Positions 20,214 to 28,433 of a stretch of DNA of 64,000 bases are shown in pieces. This DNA is from Geothrix sp. (GTDB taxonomy: Bacteria; Acidobacteriota; Holophagae; Holophagales; Holophagaceae). The position numbers and the translations under genes were made by a program. The notes under the pieces are model-generated. The model made no database searches. It was given only the letters and a program-made list of their open reading frames with translations, and was not told where the DNA came from. Within the stretch, counting starts at the first letter, position 1; every line of letters begins with the position of its first letter. The stretch spans positions 40,624-104,623 of the forward strand of contig JAVBYJ010000010.1 of the NCBI GenBank assembly GCA_030824075.1, read 5' to 3'.

Positions 20214-21356
20214 CTACTTCGCCGCCTTGCGAAGCGCGTCCACCTGATCCGCCTTCTCCCAGCTGAACTCAGGTCGGCCGAAGTGGCCATAGGCGGCGGT
20301 GGCGCGGTAGATGGGTTTGCGGAGATCCAGAGCCTCGATCATGGCCTTGGGGGTGCAGCTGAAGACCTCGCGCACGGCCCGGACAATGGTGTCGTCCGAT
20401 ACCTGGCCGGTGCCGAAGGTGTCCACCGCGATGGACACGGGCTCGGCCACCCCGATGGCGTAGGCCAGCTGAATCTCGCAGCGGTCGGCCAGACCCGCCG
20501 CCACGATGTTCTTGGCGATGTAGCGGCCCATGTAGGCCGCGCTGCGGTCCACCTTGCTGGGGTCCTTGCCGGAGAAGGCTCCGCCGCCGTGGTGGCCCGT
20601 TCCGCCATAGGTATCCACAATGATCTTGCGACCCGTGAGGCCTGTATCCCCCATGGGCCCGCCCACCACGAACCGCCCGGTGGGATTCACATGGTAGATG
20701 GTCTGGGCATCCAGCAAGTCGGCAGGGAGGGACGCCTGGATCACGTCCTTGAGGATGCTGTCGCGGATGGTGTTCTGGGTGACGTGCTCGTCGTGCTGGG
20801 TGGAGATGACCACGGTGTGGATGCGCTTGACCTTGTCCCCCTCGAACTCCACGGTGACCTGGGACTTCCCGTCCGGCCGCAGCCAGGGCAGCTGGCCGTT
20901 CTTGCGGACCTCGGCCAGCTTGCGGGTCAGCAGGTGGCTGAAGTGGATGGGCGCGGGCATCAGTTCCGGGGTGTCGTTGCAGGCGTACCCGAACATGAGG
21001 CCCTGATCACCGGCGCCGCCGGTGTCCACTCCCATGGCGATATCGGGGCTCTGCTGGTCGATGGTCACCATGACGGCGCAGGTGGCGTAGTCGAAGCCCT
21101 TGATGTGGTGGTCGTAGCCGATGTCCTTGACCACATCGCGCACCAAAGAGGCGACGGGGATGTAGGTCTCCGTGGTGATCTCCCCCGCCACCAGCACGAG
21201 GCCCGTGGTCAGGAGGGTTTCGCAGGCGACCCGGCTGCGGGGATCATCCTTCAGGGCGGCATCCAGCACCGCATCGGAAATCTGGTCCGCCATCTTGTCG
21301 GGGTGCCCTTCGGTGACACTCTCGGATGTGAACAGGTGTCGCCCCTGGGTGGCCAT
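20214..21356 (-). CDS. metK: S-adenosylmethionine synthetase
   Basis: 380 residues, normal length. It shows [17 protein letters not shown] at the N-terminus, the [12 protein letters not shown] motif, the [18 protein letters not shown] phosphate loop and the C-terminal FSWEKAD. It forms SAM from ATP and methionine in the cytosol and supplies methyl groups, for example for the island methyltransferase. Start ATG 21356 has GAGGAG 8-13 bases upstream; an extension to 21386 is less likely. A hairpin is present in the leader. Confidence 0.98.
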   Translation of the reverse strand: MATQGRHLFTSESVTEGHPDKMADQISDAVLDAALKDDPRSRVACETLLTTGLVLVAGEITTETYIPVASLVRDVVKDIGYDHHIKGFDYATCAVMVTIDQQSPDIAMGVDTGGAGDQGLMFGYACNDTPELMPAPIHFSHLLTRKLAEVRKNGQLPWLRPDGKSQVTVEFEGDKVKRIHTVVISTQHDEHVTQNTIRDSILKDVIQASLPADLLDAQTIYHVNPTGRFVVGGPMGDTGLTGRKIIVDTYGGTGHHGGGAFSGKDPSKVDRSAAYMGRYIAKNIVAAGLADRCEIQLAYAIGVAEPVSIAVDTFGTGQVSDDTIVRAVREVFSCTPKAMIEALDLRKPIYRATAAYGHFGRPEFSWEKADQVDALRKAAK

Positions 21357-21375
21357 GGCCGGACTCCTCGGAACA

Positions 21376-21397
21376 CCTCCAAACATCGGTTTGGAGG
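21376..21397 (-). promoter_or_regulatory. Hairpin in the metK 5' leader
   Basis: CCTCCAAAC / GTTTGGAGG form a perfect 9-bp stem with a 4-base loop (ATCG), about 20 bases upstream of the metK start and next to its GAGGAG. It lacks the size of any known SAM riboswitch. It could stabilise the mRNA or bind a regulator. Confidence 0.45.
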
Positions 21398-21541
21398 AAA
21401 CAATGAGTATATCGTGGGCCTCGCCTTCCTTACACCTTTCGGATGACGCGGGAAACCTTGCCTTGCCCTAGCCTAGAGGACTAAGGTGGGGAGTTCCCCG
21501 TCTTCGAAGCGCACTCCCACCGCCCCCACGTGGAGGAACCC

Positions 21542-22675
21542 ATGAATCCATTCCGCCGCTCGACGCTTGCCTTGGCTTTGATGGCCGCGTCCCTCCTGAT
21601 GGTCTCCACCGCCTGCAAGCGGGAAGATCCTCAGATCCGCGAACTGACCCAGAAGGCCGCCGAGGCTGACAAGGCCAGCCAGCAGTTGAACCAGGCTGGC
21701 GCCGACCAACAGAAGAAGCTGGCCCAGGCCGGTGTCAACGATGTCAGGCCCAATGCCGAGACGCTCCAGCTCACCGATGAACAGAAGAAGGCCCTGGAAG
21801 AGCGCATCAAGAACGAAAAGAACAGCTCCTACCAGGCCCTGCTCCAGGAAGTGCTGGACAAGGACAAGGAGATCAAGGATCTCAATACCAAGCTGGCCAA
21901 GCTCAAGGCCGATCTGCCCCGGCCGGACGTGGCCAGGCCCAACGACAGCCACTACGGCATGTCCATGCGCTTCCTGAAGAAGAAGGGTGTGCCCGAGGCC
22001 GAGGCCAAGAAGCTGGTGAGCCGCGTGGCCATCCTGGACAAGCTGGCGCCGGGTTTCGAGGTCTATCACTTTTACGCCAACGGCACCTACGGCACCTGGG
22101 TCGCCCAGGGCAAGGCGAAGATCAGCCCCAACGATCTGATGCGCCAGGAACGCGAAAAGGTCGAAGGCGAGCGTGACGAGGCCGTGGCCCAGAACGAGAA
22201 GCTGCAGGAAGAAGTCACCGACCTCGAAAGCCAGAAGAAGAAAATCGAGGAGGAGATCACCACCCTCCAGGGCGAGCGCAGCAACCTCATCGAGGAGCGC
22301 ACCAAGCTCCAGTCCGACAACGCCGGCCAGCTGGCCAAGTTGAACTCGCTGCACTATGTCGTCGGCAAGCGCGACACCCTGAAGACCGAGGGCGTCATCG
22401 AGATCCCCGTCTTCGCCAAGGACCGCGCGGGCAAGAACTGGCGCGACGAGGTCTTCACCCAGAGCCTCGATCTCCGTTCCGCCAAGACCATCACCATCAA
22501 GGCCGCCGACCTGGGCCTGAAGAAGATCGGCAAGGTGAACGTGGTCCCTGGTTCCTACCTGAAGGATGAGCACTACAAGCTCACCATCAGCGAGGACAAG
22601 CAGACGGCCACGATCGAGCTCATCACCGTGAGCCGCTTTAAGAACGACAAGGTCGTCTTTGCTGTGACCGATTAG
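21542..22675 (+). CDS. Coiled-coil envelope protein, probable lipoprotein
   Basis: 377 residues. The N-terminus has a basic start, a hydrophobic core (LALALMAASLLMVS) and STAC, a non-standard lipobox, so it is exported and probably lipid-anchored at Cys 23. Long charged heptad-like regions follow (about 30-110 and 195-265, e.g. EEVTDLESQKKKIEEEITTL), then a beta-rich C-terminal domain ending in TVSRFKNDKVVFAV. I do not recognise the family. ATG 21542 has TGGAGGAA upstream. It is a single-gene unit with its own strong terminator. Confidence 0.8.
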   Translation: MNPFRRSTLALALMAASLLMVSTACKREDPQIRELTQKAAEADKASQQLNQAGADQQKKLAQAGVNDVRPNAETLQLTDEQKKALEERIKNEKNSSYQALLQEVLDKDKEIKDLNTKLAKLKADLPRPDVARPNDSHYGMSMRFLKKKGVPEAEAKKLVSRVAILDKLAPGFEVYHFYANGTYGTWVAQGKAKISPNDLMRQEREKVEGERDEAVAQNEKLQEEVTDLESQKKKIEEEITTLQGERSNLIEERTKLQSDNAGQLAKLNSLHYVVGKRDTLKTEGVIEIPVFAKDRAGKNWRDEVFTQSLDLRSAKTITIKAADLGLKKIGKVNVVPGSYLKDEHYKLTISEDKQTATIELITVSRFKNDKVVFAVTD

Positions 22676-22689
22676 TCCATCCCAGCTCG

Positions 22690-22721
22690 AAGAGGGGCCC
22701 CGAGTGGGGCCCCTCTTTTTT
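22690..22721 (+). terminator. Rho-independent terminator after the coiled-coil lipoprotein gene
   Basis: AGAGGGGCCCC / GGGGCCCCTCT with a short GAGT loop followed by six T. A textbook intrinsic terminator, 15 bases past the stop codon. Confidence 0.95.
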
Positions 22722-22800
22722 GTGGAATTTCGTCTCCGGCCCGCCTATCGTCTGGAGACCCATCCTGGATTTCCTCTAACCACACCCATGAGGTGAAGCA

Positions 22801-25200
22801 ATGCGTGTAAACCTGTACCAAGCGCTCCTTGGTGTGTCCCTGCTGGCCGTCATCGGATGCAGTGGCGGCGGCGACAGCAAGTCCCCGTCCCCGGCCCCGG
22901 TCGCCCAGCTCACGACGGCCGTGTTCGACCCCAGCACCGGCACTGTGCCCCTGCCGAACATCCTCGCCTCGGCCACCGCCCTCGACCCCATCACCAGTTA
23001 TGTGCCCCCCACAGGCGGCACGCCGATCGCTCGGCCCGCAAACACCCCCATGACCCCACCCGAGGCCCTGGCCTACGTGAACCTGCGGGAAATGGGGGGG
23101 ACCAACGCCGTGGCGGGTCTCAATGCGCCGATCTACCTGCGTTTCTCCGCCGCCCTGGACGCCACCACCGTGACGGCCGCCAACATCAAGGTCTTCCAGA
23201 TCACGCCTGACGTGGCGGGGACCGAGAACAACCCCTTGGGATTCAGCGATGTGTCCGGCCTGTTCACCTATCAGTACACCGCCGGCGGCACCGACCTCTT
23301 CCTCTTCCCCAACTTCCCGCTGCTGCCGGGCACCCGCTACCTCTACGTGGTGACCAACCGCGTGAAGAACACCGCTGGGGCGGCCATCGGCGGCACGCTC
23401 TACTTCGAGGCGCTCAAGTCCACCACACCGCTGGCCGGGGATTTTGCCGCGCTCGAGGCCCTGCGGGCCAACGTCATGAGCGGAGCCAACGTCCTGCTTT
23501 CCGGCTACGCGAAGGTGATGAATGATCTGATCGCCGCCACCGCCACGACCACCGTGACCTCCCGCGCCGACCTCGCCCTGATGGGCCGCTTCATCACCAG
23601 CGGCGCCGGCTACATCGCCCCTGCCGCTGCGGCGCCCACCACCCGCATTCCCGTGGAAAGCGCCCTGCGCGCCTTTGCCGCCGGCGCCACCTTGGGTGGT
23701 CTGTCGGGCAAGTCCTGGACAAATACCATCACCGTGACCGCCACCTTCGACCGCGGCGGAGTCAATCCGAGCCCTGACGCCTACTACGCGCTCGTGCTCG
23801 GCACCGGCGCCACCGCCCCCGCCACGGTGGGCACCGTGGTCCTGGGCACGATCAACAGCGCGGACCTCTCCATCGATCCGGTCGTGTCGACCGCCACGGC
23901 CAACGCCGGCACCATGGACCTGACCGCCGTCACCGGCGCCTTCAATCCGGCTGCGGGGGTCACCCAGGCCTTCCGGACCGCCGGCAACCTCACCGGTTAT
24001 TACCACACGACCCGCCCCGTGTCCTTCGTCTATATCGCACCCACCGCGGCGGCCCCCGCTGGCGGCTATCCGCTGGTCCTCTTCCAGCACGGCATCACCG
24101 CCCAGAAGGAGAACATCCTCGGCGTGGCCCAAAGCCTTGCGACCATCGGCCGCGCTGTCGTCGCCATCGACCTGCCCCTGCACGGGGCCCTCGCCGTCCC
24201 AACCCACACCACCGGCACCGCATGGGGTCAGGACTTCATGGCCATCGGCGCTCCCCTGGCCACCCGCTCCAACATCCAGCAGGCCGCCTTCAACTTGAAC
24301 CGTCTGGAGTTCACCGTCCGTACTGGCGGCTTCGCCACGCTTGGCACGGCCGCTCCTTCCCTGGCCGATATCAAGTTCGTCGGCCACAGCCTCGGCGGCA
24401 TTGTCGGCGCCTACTACCTGGCCGGGAACACCACCATGGCCACCAGCGGACTGCCCTATACCCAGACGACCCTGAACAGCGACATGAAGGGCTACCTGTC
24501 GGTCCCAGGTGCCCGCACGGCCTACCTCATCCAGAACAGCCCCGCCTTCGGCCCCAGCGTGGATGCCGGCCTGGCGGCCGTGGGCATCGTGAAGAACTCG
24601 CCCACCTATCACAATTTCTTCCAGGTGACGCAGAGCATCGTGGATCCGGCGGATCCCGCCACCATGACCACCCCCCTCGCCACCGGCCTGCCCAGCCGAC
24701 TCTCCAACCGGGTCGCCATTCAGGAATCCGTGGGCGATCAGGTCATCAGCAACCCCTACACCCGCTACTTCGGCAACGCCCTGGGCGGCCGTGAGGTGCT
24801 CGGCGCCGCCGGTGCAGCCGTGGCCCCCGGGTTCAAGCAACTGGCCTACACCGCCGGTGGCACTCCGGACCACGCCGCCGGCGTGGTCGCCCAGTTCATG
24901 TTCACCCTGAGTGGCGTCACCCCGGCTCCCAAGGTCGCCAATGCCGCGGTGGCTCCCACCGACACCACCCCCAGCGAAGGCTACTTCCAGTTCGACCAGA
25001 CGGGCATCAGCCACAGCTCCCTGCTCGACCCCTCGAATATGACCAACCTCGGCCTGATCCAGAGGCAGATGCGCTATTTCCTGGGGGTGACCGGAAACAC
25101 CATCGTCGTCGATCCCACCCAGGGCACCGCCCTGCCGATCGCCCCGGTGCCCGTGCAGGACGTCCAGGTTCCCGAGCGATTCACGATCTTCGGGCACTGA
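22801..25200 (+). CDS. Secreted lipoprotein lipase of the VolA/Pla-1/cef type
   Basis: 799 residues. A lipoprotein signal peptide ends in AVIGC (Cys 20) and is followed by a Ser/Gly/Pro-rich linker. An Ig-like N-terminal region (about 80-200) precedes an alpha/beta-hydrolase domain with the nucleophile elbow VGHSLGG near residue 528 and an oxyanion region around YPLVLFQHGIT. This order is typical of the Pla-1/cef/VolA family of surface phospholipases/lipases. Likely role: outer-membrane or extracellular hydrolysis of lipids. Start ATG 22801 has TGAGGTGAA upstream. It is monocistronic, with a terminator on each side. Confidence 0.82.
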   Translation: MRVNLYQALLGVSLLAVIGCSGGGDSKSPSPAPVAQLTTAVFDPSTGTVPLPNILASATALDPITSYVPPTGGTPIARPANTPMTPPEALAYVNLREMGGTNAVAGLNAPIYLRFSAALDATTVTAANIKVFQITPDVAGTENNPLGFSDVSGLFTYQYTAGGTDLFLFPNFPLLPGTRYLYVVTNRVKNTAGAAIGGTLYFEALKSTTPLAGDFAALEALRANVMSGANVLLSGYAKVMNDLIAATATTTVTSRADLALMGRFITSGAGYIAPAAAAPTTRIPVESALRAFAAGATLGGLSGKSWTNTITVTATFDRGGVNPSPDAYYALVLGTGATAPATVGTVVLGTINSADLSIDPVVSTATANAGTMDLTAVTGAFNPAAGVTQAFRTAGNLTGYYHTTRPVSFVYIAPTAAAPAGGYPLVLFQHGITAQKENILGVAQSLATIGRAVVAIDLPLHGALAVPTHTTGTAWGQDFMAIGAPLATRSNIQQAAFNLNRLEFTVRTGGFATLGTAAPSLADIKFVGHSLGGIVGAYYLAGNTTMATSGLPYTQTTLNSDMKGYLSVPGARTAYLIQNSPAFGPSVDAGLAAVGIVKNSPTYHNFFQVTQSIVDPADPATMTTPLATGLPSRLSNRVAIQESVGDQVISNPYTRYFGNALGGREVLGAAGAAVAPGFKQLAYTAGGTPDHAAGVVAQFMFTLSGVTPAPKVANAAVAPTDTTPSEGYFQFDQTGISHSSLLDPSNMTNLGLIQRQMRYFLGVTGNTIVVDPTQGTALPIAPVPVQDVQVPERFTIFGH

Positions 25201-25221
25201 CCCCGAACCATCCCACCAGAG

Positions 25222-25250
25222 AAAGGCGGGGCTTCGGCCCCGCCTTTCGT
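25222..25250. terminator. Bidirectional terminator between the lipase and acyltransferase genes
   Basis: AAAGGCGGGGC-TTCG-GCCCCGCCTTT has an 11-bp stem with a TTCG tetraloop and A/T tracts on both sides. It lies between the converging stops at 25200 and 25252. Confidence 0.92.
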
Positions 25251-25251
25251 T

Positions 25252-26505
25252 TCAGCACCCGAGTTCAGGAAAGGCTTCCAGCAGGTTCCGGCGGGCCTCC
25301 AGCAGGTCCGGCACCGCGGGATCCCGGTGCCGGAGGAATCCGCGGATGGCCTGCAGGTCCTCTGCGGCGCGCTCGAAGATGGGCAGGCCCAGTCCTGCCG
25401 CCAGCAGGGCCAGAGGCGGCAGGAGCGCGGCGCCCCATCCCCAGCGGAAGCCCGCAACCCCGCCCAGAAGGGCGGCCCAGAGGGGCAGCAGCAGCAGGCC
25501 CCCCAGCAGCTTCAGGGTCGCGGTCTGGTCCCCTTCATCCGTGAAATAGCCCGCAGCCCATCCGATCAGGCGGTAGGGCGGCCAGAACAGAACCCCCGGC
25601 AGCCACAGCAGGGCGACCGCCAGCATCCGGAGCCCGGCCCCGGGCAGCCATCGGCGCACCTCCGCACCGGGGTAGGGATGGCCCACCTGATCGGGCCGCA
25701 GTCCCTTGGCCCGGAGCCAGGCCTGGACCGCGTGGACGCGGGCCTCCAGAGCGGCGAGGGTTTCTTCTGGAAGGGAGGACAGATGGGGCAGCAGGCCCTG
25801 GACCCGCACCCGCAGAGCCTCCAGATCCACCCGGCTGCCCGGGCCCTCAGCCATCAGCCAGGCCACCTCCTGGGCCAGAGCCAGACAGCGCACATCCGCA
25901 TCATGGAGGGTGAGAGGCTTGAGCGCCGCACGGATGCGGGAGGTCAGCTCGGTCACGGCCCTGGGTTCCGGCCCCTGCCCGGCCAGATCCTCCCAGAGGA
26001 TGGGCGCGCCCAACTGCAGCAGGACGCTATGCCGAAAGGTGGCGCGGTCCCCGTAGACCAGTCCAGCGGGAATGATCGTCACGGGCACCGGACTGGACAG
26101 GGCGATGCGGGCGGCGCCTGTCTTGAGCGGGGCGAGGTCGGCCCCGGTGTGGCTCACCCCTTCGGGAAACAGGGCCACGGACCCACCCCGGGCCAGCACC
26201 TCATGAACCTTTCGGAAGCTCTGCTGGATGGATTCCGGCGTGGCCCCGCCGTCCTTGGGGCGGCTCACGGGAATGGCCCGGAAGGCCGCCAGAAAGGGCC
26301 GCAGGGGCGCGATCTTCCAGAGCGTAGCCTTGGCCAGCCAGCCCGCGCGGCGGTCCAGCAGGGCCGCAGCCGCCAGGGGATCCAGCAGGCCATTGGGGTG
26401 GTTCAGGAGAATCAGGCAGGGCCCCGGAGGAAGGCTTGGCCCCTCGCACTGGAGCGCACGGAACCAGAGCCGACCCAGAACCCGCGCCGTCCGGCTCCCA
26501 GGCAT
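25252..26505 (-). CDS. PlsC-like phospholipid/glycerol acyltransferase
   Basis: 417 residues. The acyltransferase block is N-terminal: LILLNHPNGLLDP (NHx4D, H36/D42), then the FPEGVSH motif that binds glycerol phosphate, and later IIPAGLVYGDR. The C-terminal third has two or three membrane helices (LLWLPGVLFWPPYRLIGWAAGYF and LLLLPLWAALLGGVAG). Related enzymes acylate lysophospholipids at the inner membrane; the acceptor is unknown. Start ATG 26505 comes 1 base after the MFS stop (TGATATG), so it is coupled to that gene. A longer upstream frame is a shadow of the MFS gene. Confidence 0.85.
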   Translation of the reverse strand: MPGSRTARVLGRLWFRALQCEGPSLPPGPCLILLNHPNGLLDPLAAAALLDRRAGWLAKATLWKIAPLRPFLAAFRAIPVSRPKDGGATPESIQQSFRKVHEVLARGGSVALFPEGVSHTGADLAPLKTGAARIALSSPVPVTIIPAGLVYGDRATFRHSVLLQLGAPILWEDLAGQGPEPRAVTELTSRIRAALKPLTLHDADVRCLALAQEVAWLMAEGPGSRVDLEALRVRVQGLLPHLSSLPEETLAALEARVHAVQAWLRAKGLRPDQVGHPYPGAEVRRWLPGAGLRMLAVALLWLPGVLFWPPYRLIGWAAGYFTDEGDQTATLKLLGGLLLLPLWAALLGGVAGFRWGWGAALLPPLALLAAGLGLPIFERAAEDLQAIRGFLRHRDPAVPDLLEARRNLLEAFPELGC

Positions 26506-26506
26506 A

Positions 26507-27739
26507 TCAGACGGCGCGGCGGGGCTGGCGAGCCCACCATAGGGCCAGGCCGCTGAGAAGAATGGCTGGCAGCACCAGGACCAGCGCCCGGGCCAGAGCA
26601 TCTCCGCCCGCAAGCCCCACGGCGTGGAGCGCGTCGGCCCGGCGGCCCACCAGTTCGGGGCTGATGGCGTCTCCCAGCAGGTGGATCAGCAGGACATTGA
26701 TCGCGATGCCCGTGGCGCGGATGCTGGCGGGCAGGCTGCTGACAGTGAGGGCATTCACGGGGCTGGTGTTCACGAAGAGCAGGAACATCCCCAGGAAGAA
26801 CATCAGGTAGGCCACGTTCAGGCTGTGCGTGCCCAGGGCCCAGGCCACCACCGGAGCCGCGGCCAGCAGGGTGATGCCCGAAATCCCGGCACCGGCGTCG
26901 GGCCACCGCTTCTGCCAGCGATCCGTGAACCAGCCGCCCAGGAACGTTCCCAGGATGCCCGTCACCACCGCCAAGCCGCCGAAGACCAGGCCCGCCTTGG
27001 CCGTGGTGATGGCGAAGCGGCGCTGCAGCAGCGTGGGCCCCCAGGTGCTCAGACCACCCATGGCGAAGGTATAGGCCACATAGCTGGCGGTGCACGCCAG
27101 CCAGATGCGGTTGAGGAAGACGTGCTTCAACCGCTGAAGGTAAGGCGCACCTGCCTCCTCATCACGGGTAGCATCCATGGCCCCGCGCTCAGGATCTGCC
27201 TGGAAGGCCATCCAAAGAGCGAAGGCCAGACCTGGAAGGCCCGCCACCAGGAAGGAGGCCCGCCAACCCCAGGTGCCCGCCACCAGACCGCCCAGCCCGT
27301 ATCCGAAGGCGCTGCCCACGGGGATGGCCAGGTAGAACCAGGTGAATTTTTTGGCCCGCTCCGCTTCGGGGAAACCGTCGGCCAGCATCGCGGGCCCGAG
27401 GCTGGCGTAGGCCGCCTCGCCCACACCCACCAGCGAGCGCGTGACCAGGAGGGCCGGGTAGCTATGGACAAAGGCCGCGGCGACGGTAGCGAGGCTCCAC
27501 AGCGCCACCCCCGCGGCCACGAGGCGAGGACGGTGGAAGCGGTCGGCCAGGTAGCCGAAGACCGGCGCGGCACACATGTACACCGCGATGAAGACAAAGG
27601 TCAGGCGCCCCAATTGGGCGTCCGAAAGGTGAAGCTCTTTCCCCAGTGGCTCAAGGATCGCCGCGACGACATACCGGTCCAGGTAGTTCACCAGGTTGAT
27701 CCCGGTGAGCAACAGGAGCAGCCGTCGCGCGGCGGTCAC
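26507..27739 (-). CDS. MFS transporter, Spinster-like
   Basis: 410 residues with about twelve transmembrane helices. The start NLVNYLDRYVVAAILEPLGKEL and the loop FGYLADRFHRPRL are the major-facilitator signature in the Spinster-type subfamily, whose eukaryotic members move lysolipids and sphingolipids. The second-half loop reads GGWFTDRWQKRW. Because the next gene is a lysophospholipid-type acyltransferase, a lysolipid flippase/importer working with it is a reasonable but unproven inference. It follows the skp-like gene by 33 bases. Confidence 0.85.
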   Translation of the reverse strand: MTAARRLLLLLTGINLVNYLDRYVVAAILEPLGKELHLSDAQLGRLTFVFIAVYMCAAPVFGYLADRFHRPRLVAAGVALWSLATVAAAFVHSYPALLVTRSLVGVGEAAYASLGPAMLADGFPEAERAKKFTWFYLAIPVGSAFGYGLGGLVAGTWGWRASFLVAGLPGLAFALWMAFQADPERGAMDATRDEEAGAPYLQRLKHVFLNRIWLACTASYVAYTFAMGGLSTWGPTLLQRRFAITTAKAGLVFGGLAVVTGILGTFLGGWFTDRWQKRWPDAGAGISGITLLAAAPVVAWALGTHSLNVAYLMFFLGMFLLFVNTSPVNALTVSSLPASIRATGIAINVLLIHLLGDAISPELVGRRADALHAVGLAGGDALARALVLVLPAILLSGLALWWARQPRRAV

Positions 27740-27772
27740 GTCTTAGAGCTCATGGGCCAAGAATGGCCCGGG

Positions 27773-28375
27773 CTACTTCTTGGGCGCAGCGGGTTTCGGG
27801 GCGGCGGGCTTCGGGGCAGCTGGCTTTGGGGCGGCGGCGGCAGGGGCGGCACCTTCACCGGCATCCAGACGCTTGGCCACCTCGGCCGTGAAGCCCTTCA
27901 TCCAGGTTTCATCCGCCCAGGAGAGGACACCGACGGCCTGATCCGACAAGACCAGCTGGAGGTTCCGCTCCTTGGCGAGCTGCTGGACGATGGGGGCCGC
28001 CATTTTGGTGATGGCCTCACCGACCTTCTTCTCCACACGCTGGTATTCAGATTGGCTGTCTTCCTGCATCTTCTTGGCCTCGAACTCCAGGTCGCGGAAC
28101 TTCTTGGCCAGGGTTTCTTTCTTCTCCGGGTCGAGGCTCGGGGAGTTCAGCTGCTGCTGAAGGGTCTGCAGTTCCTGGCCCTTGGCCTGGAGCTTCTCCT
28201 GGAGACCCTTGCCGGTGATCTCGAGTTCGGAGAAGACCGCACCGGCCTTCTTGGAACTGCGCACCAACTGGTTGATGCTGAAGAAGGCAAACCGCGGAGC
28301 CTCTTCGGCCGCAGCCGGAATGGACAGGGCTGCGGACAGGCAGAGGGCGGCCACGGACGGGGCGATCAAGCGCAT
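27773..28375 (-). CDS. skp: OmpH/Skp-family periplasmic chaperone
   Basis: 200 residues. The signal peptide has AALCLSAALSIPAAAEE. The mature start FAFFSINQLVRSSKKAG and a long coiled-coil arm (about 45-130, EKLQAKGQELQTLQQQL) are typical of Skp. The C-terminus after residue 175 is a repeated PAAPK run (four copies), absent from enteric Skp. It should bind unfolded outer-membrane proteins in the periplasm on their way to BamA, encoded 58 bases upstream, an order conserved in many Gram-negatives. Confidence 0.9.
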   Translation of the reverse strand: MRLIAPSVAALCLSAALSIPAAAEEAPRFAFFSINQLVRSSKKAGAVFSELEITGKGLQEKLQAKGQELQTLQQQLNSPSLDPEKKETLAKKFRDLEFEAKKMQEDSQSEYQRVEKKVGEAITKMAAPIVQQLAKERNLQLVLSDQAVGVLSWADETWMKGFTAEVAKRLDAGEGAAPAAAAPKPAAPKPAAPKPAAPKK

Positions 28376-28433
28376 GGGAGGCTCCAGGACGAAAGGGCCA
28401 TTATAGCGTGGAACGGCGCGGAGCTCAGGGGAA

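Noticed and set aside
21357..21541. SAM riboswitch upstream of metK
   Set aside because: Only a single small hairpin is visible; no multi-helix aptamer of a known SAM class could be built.
22672..25197. 841-codon open frame on the minus strand opposite the lipase gene
   Set aside because: Gly/His/Val-rich translation with no motif; the plus strand has a signal peptide, GHSLGG and a ribosome binding site, so this is a high-GC shadow.
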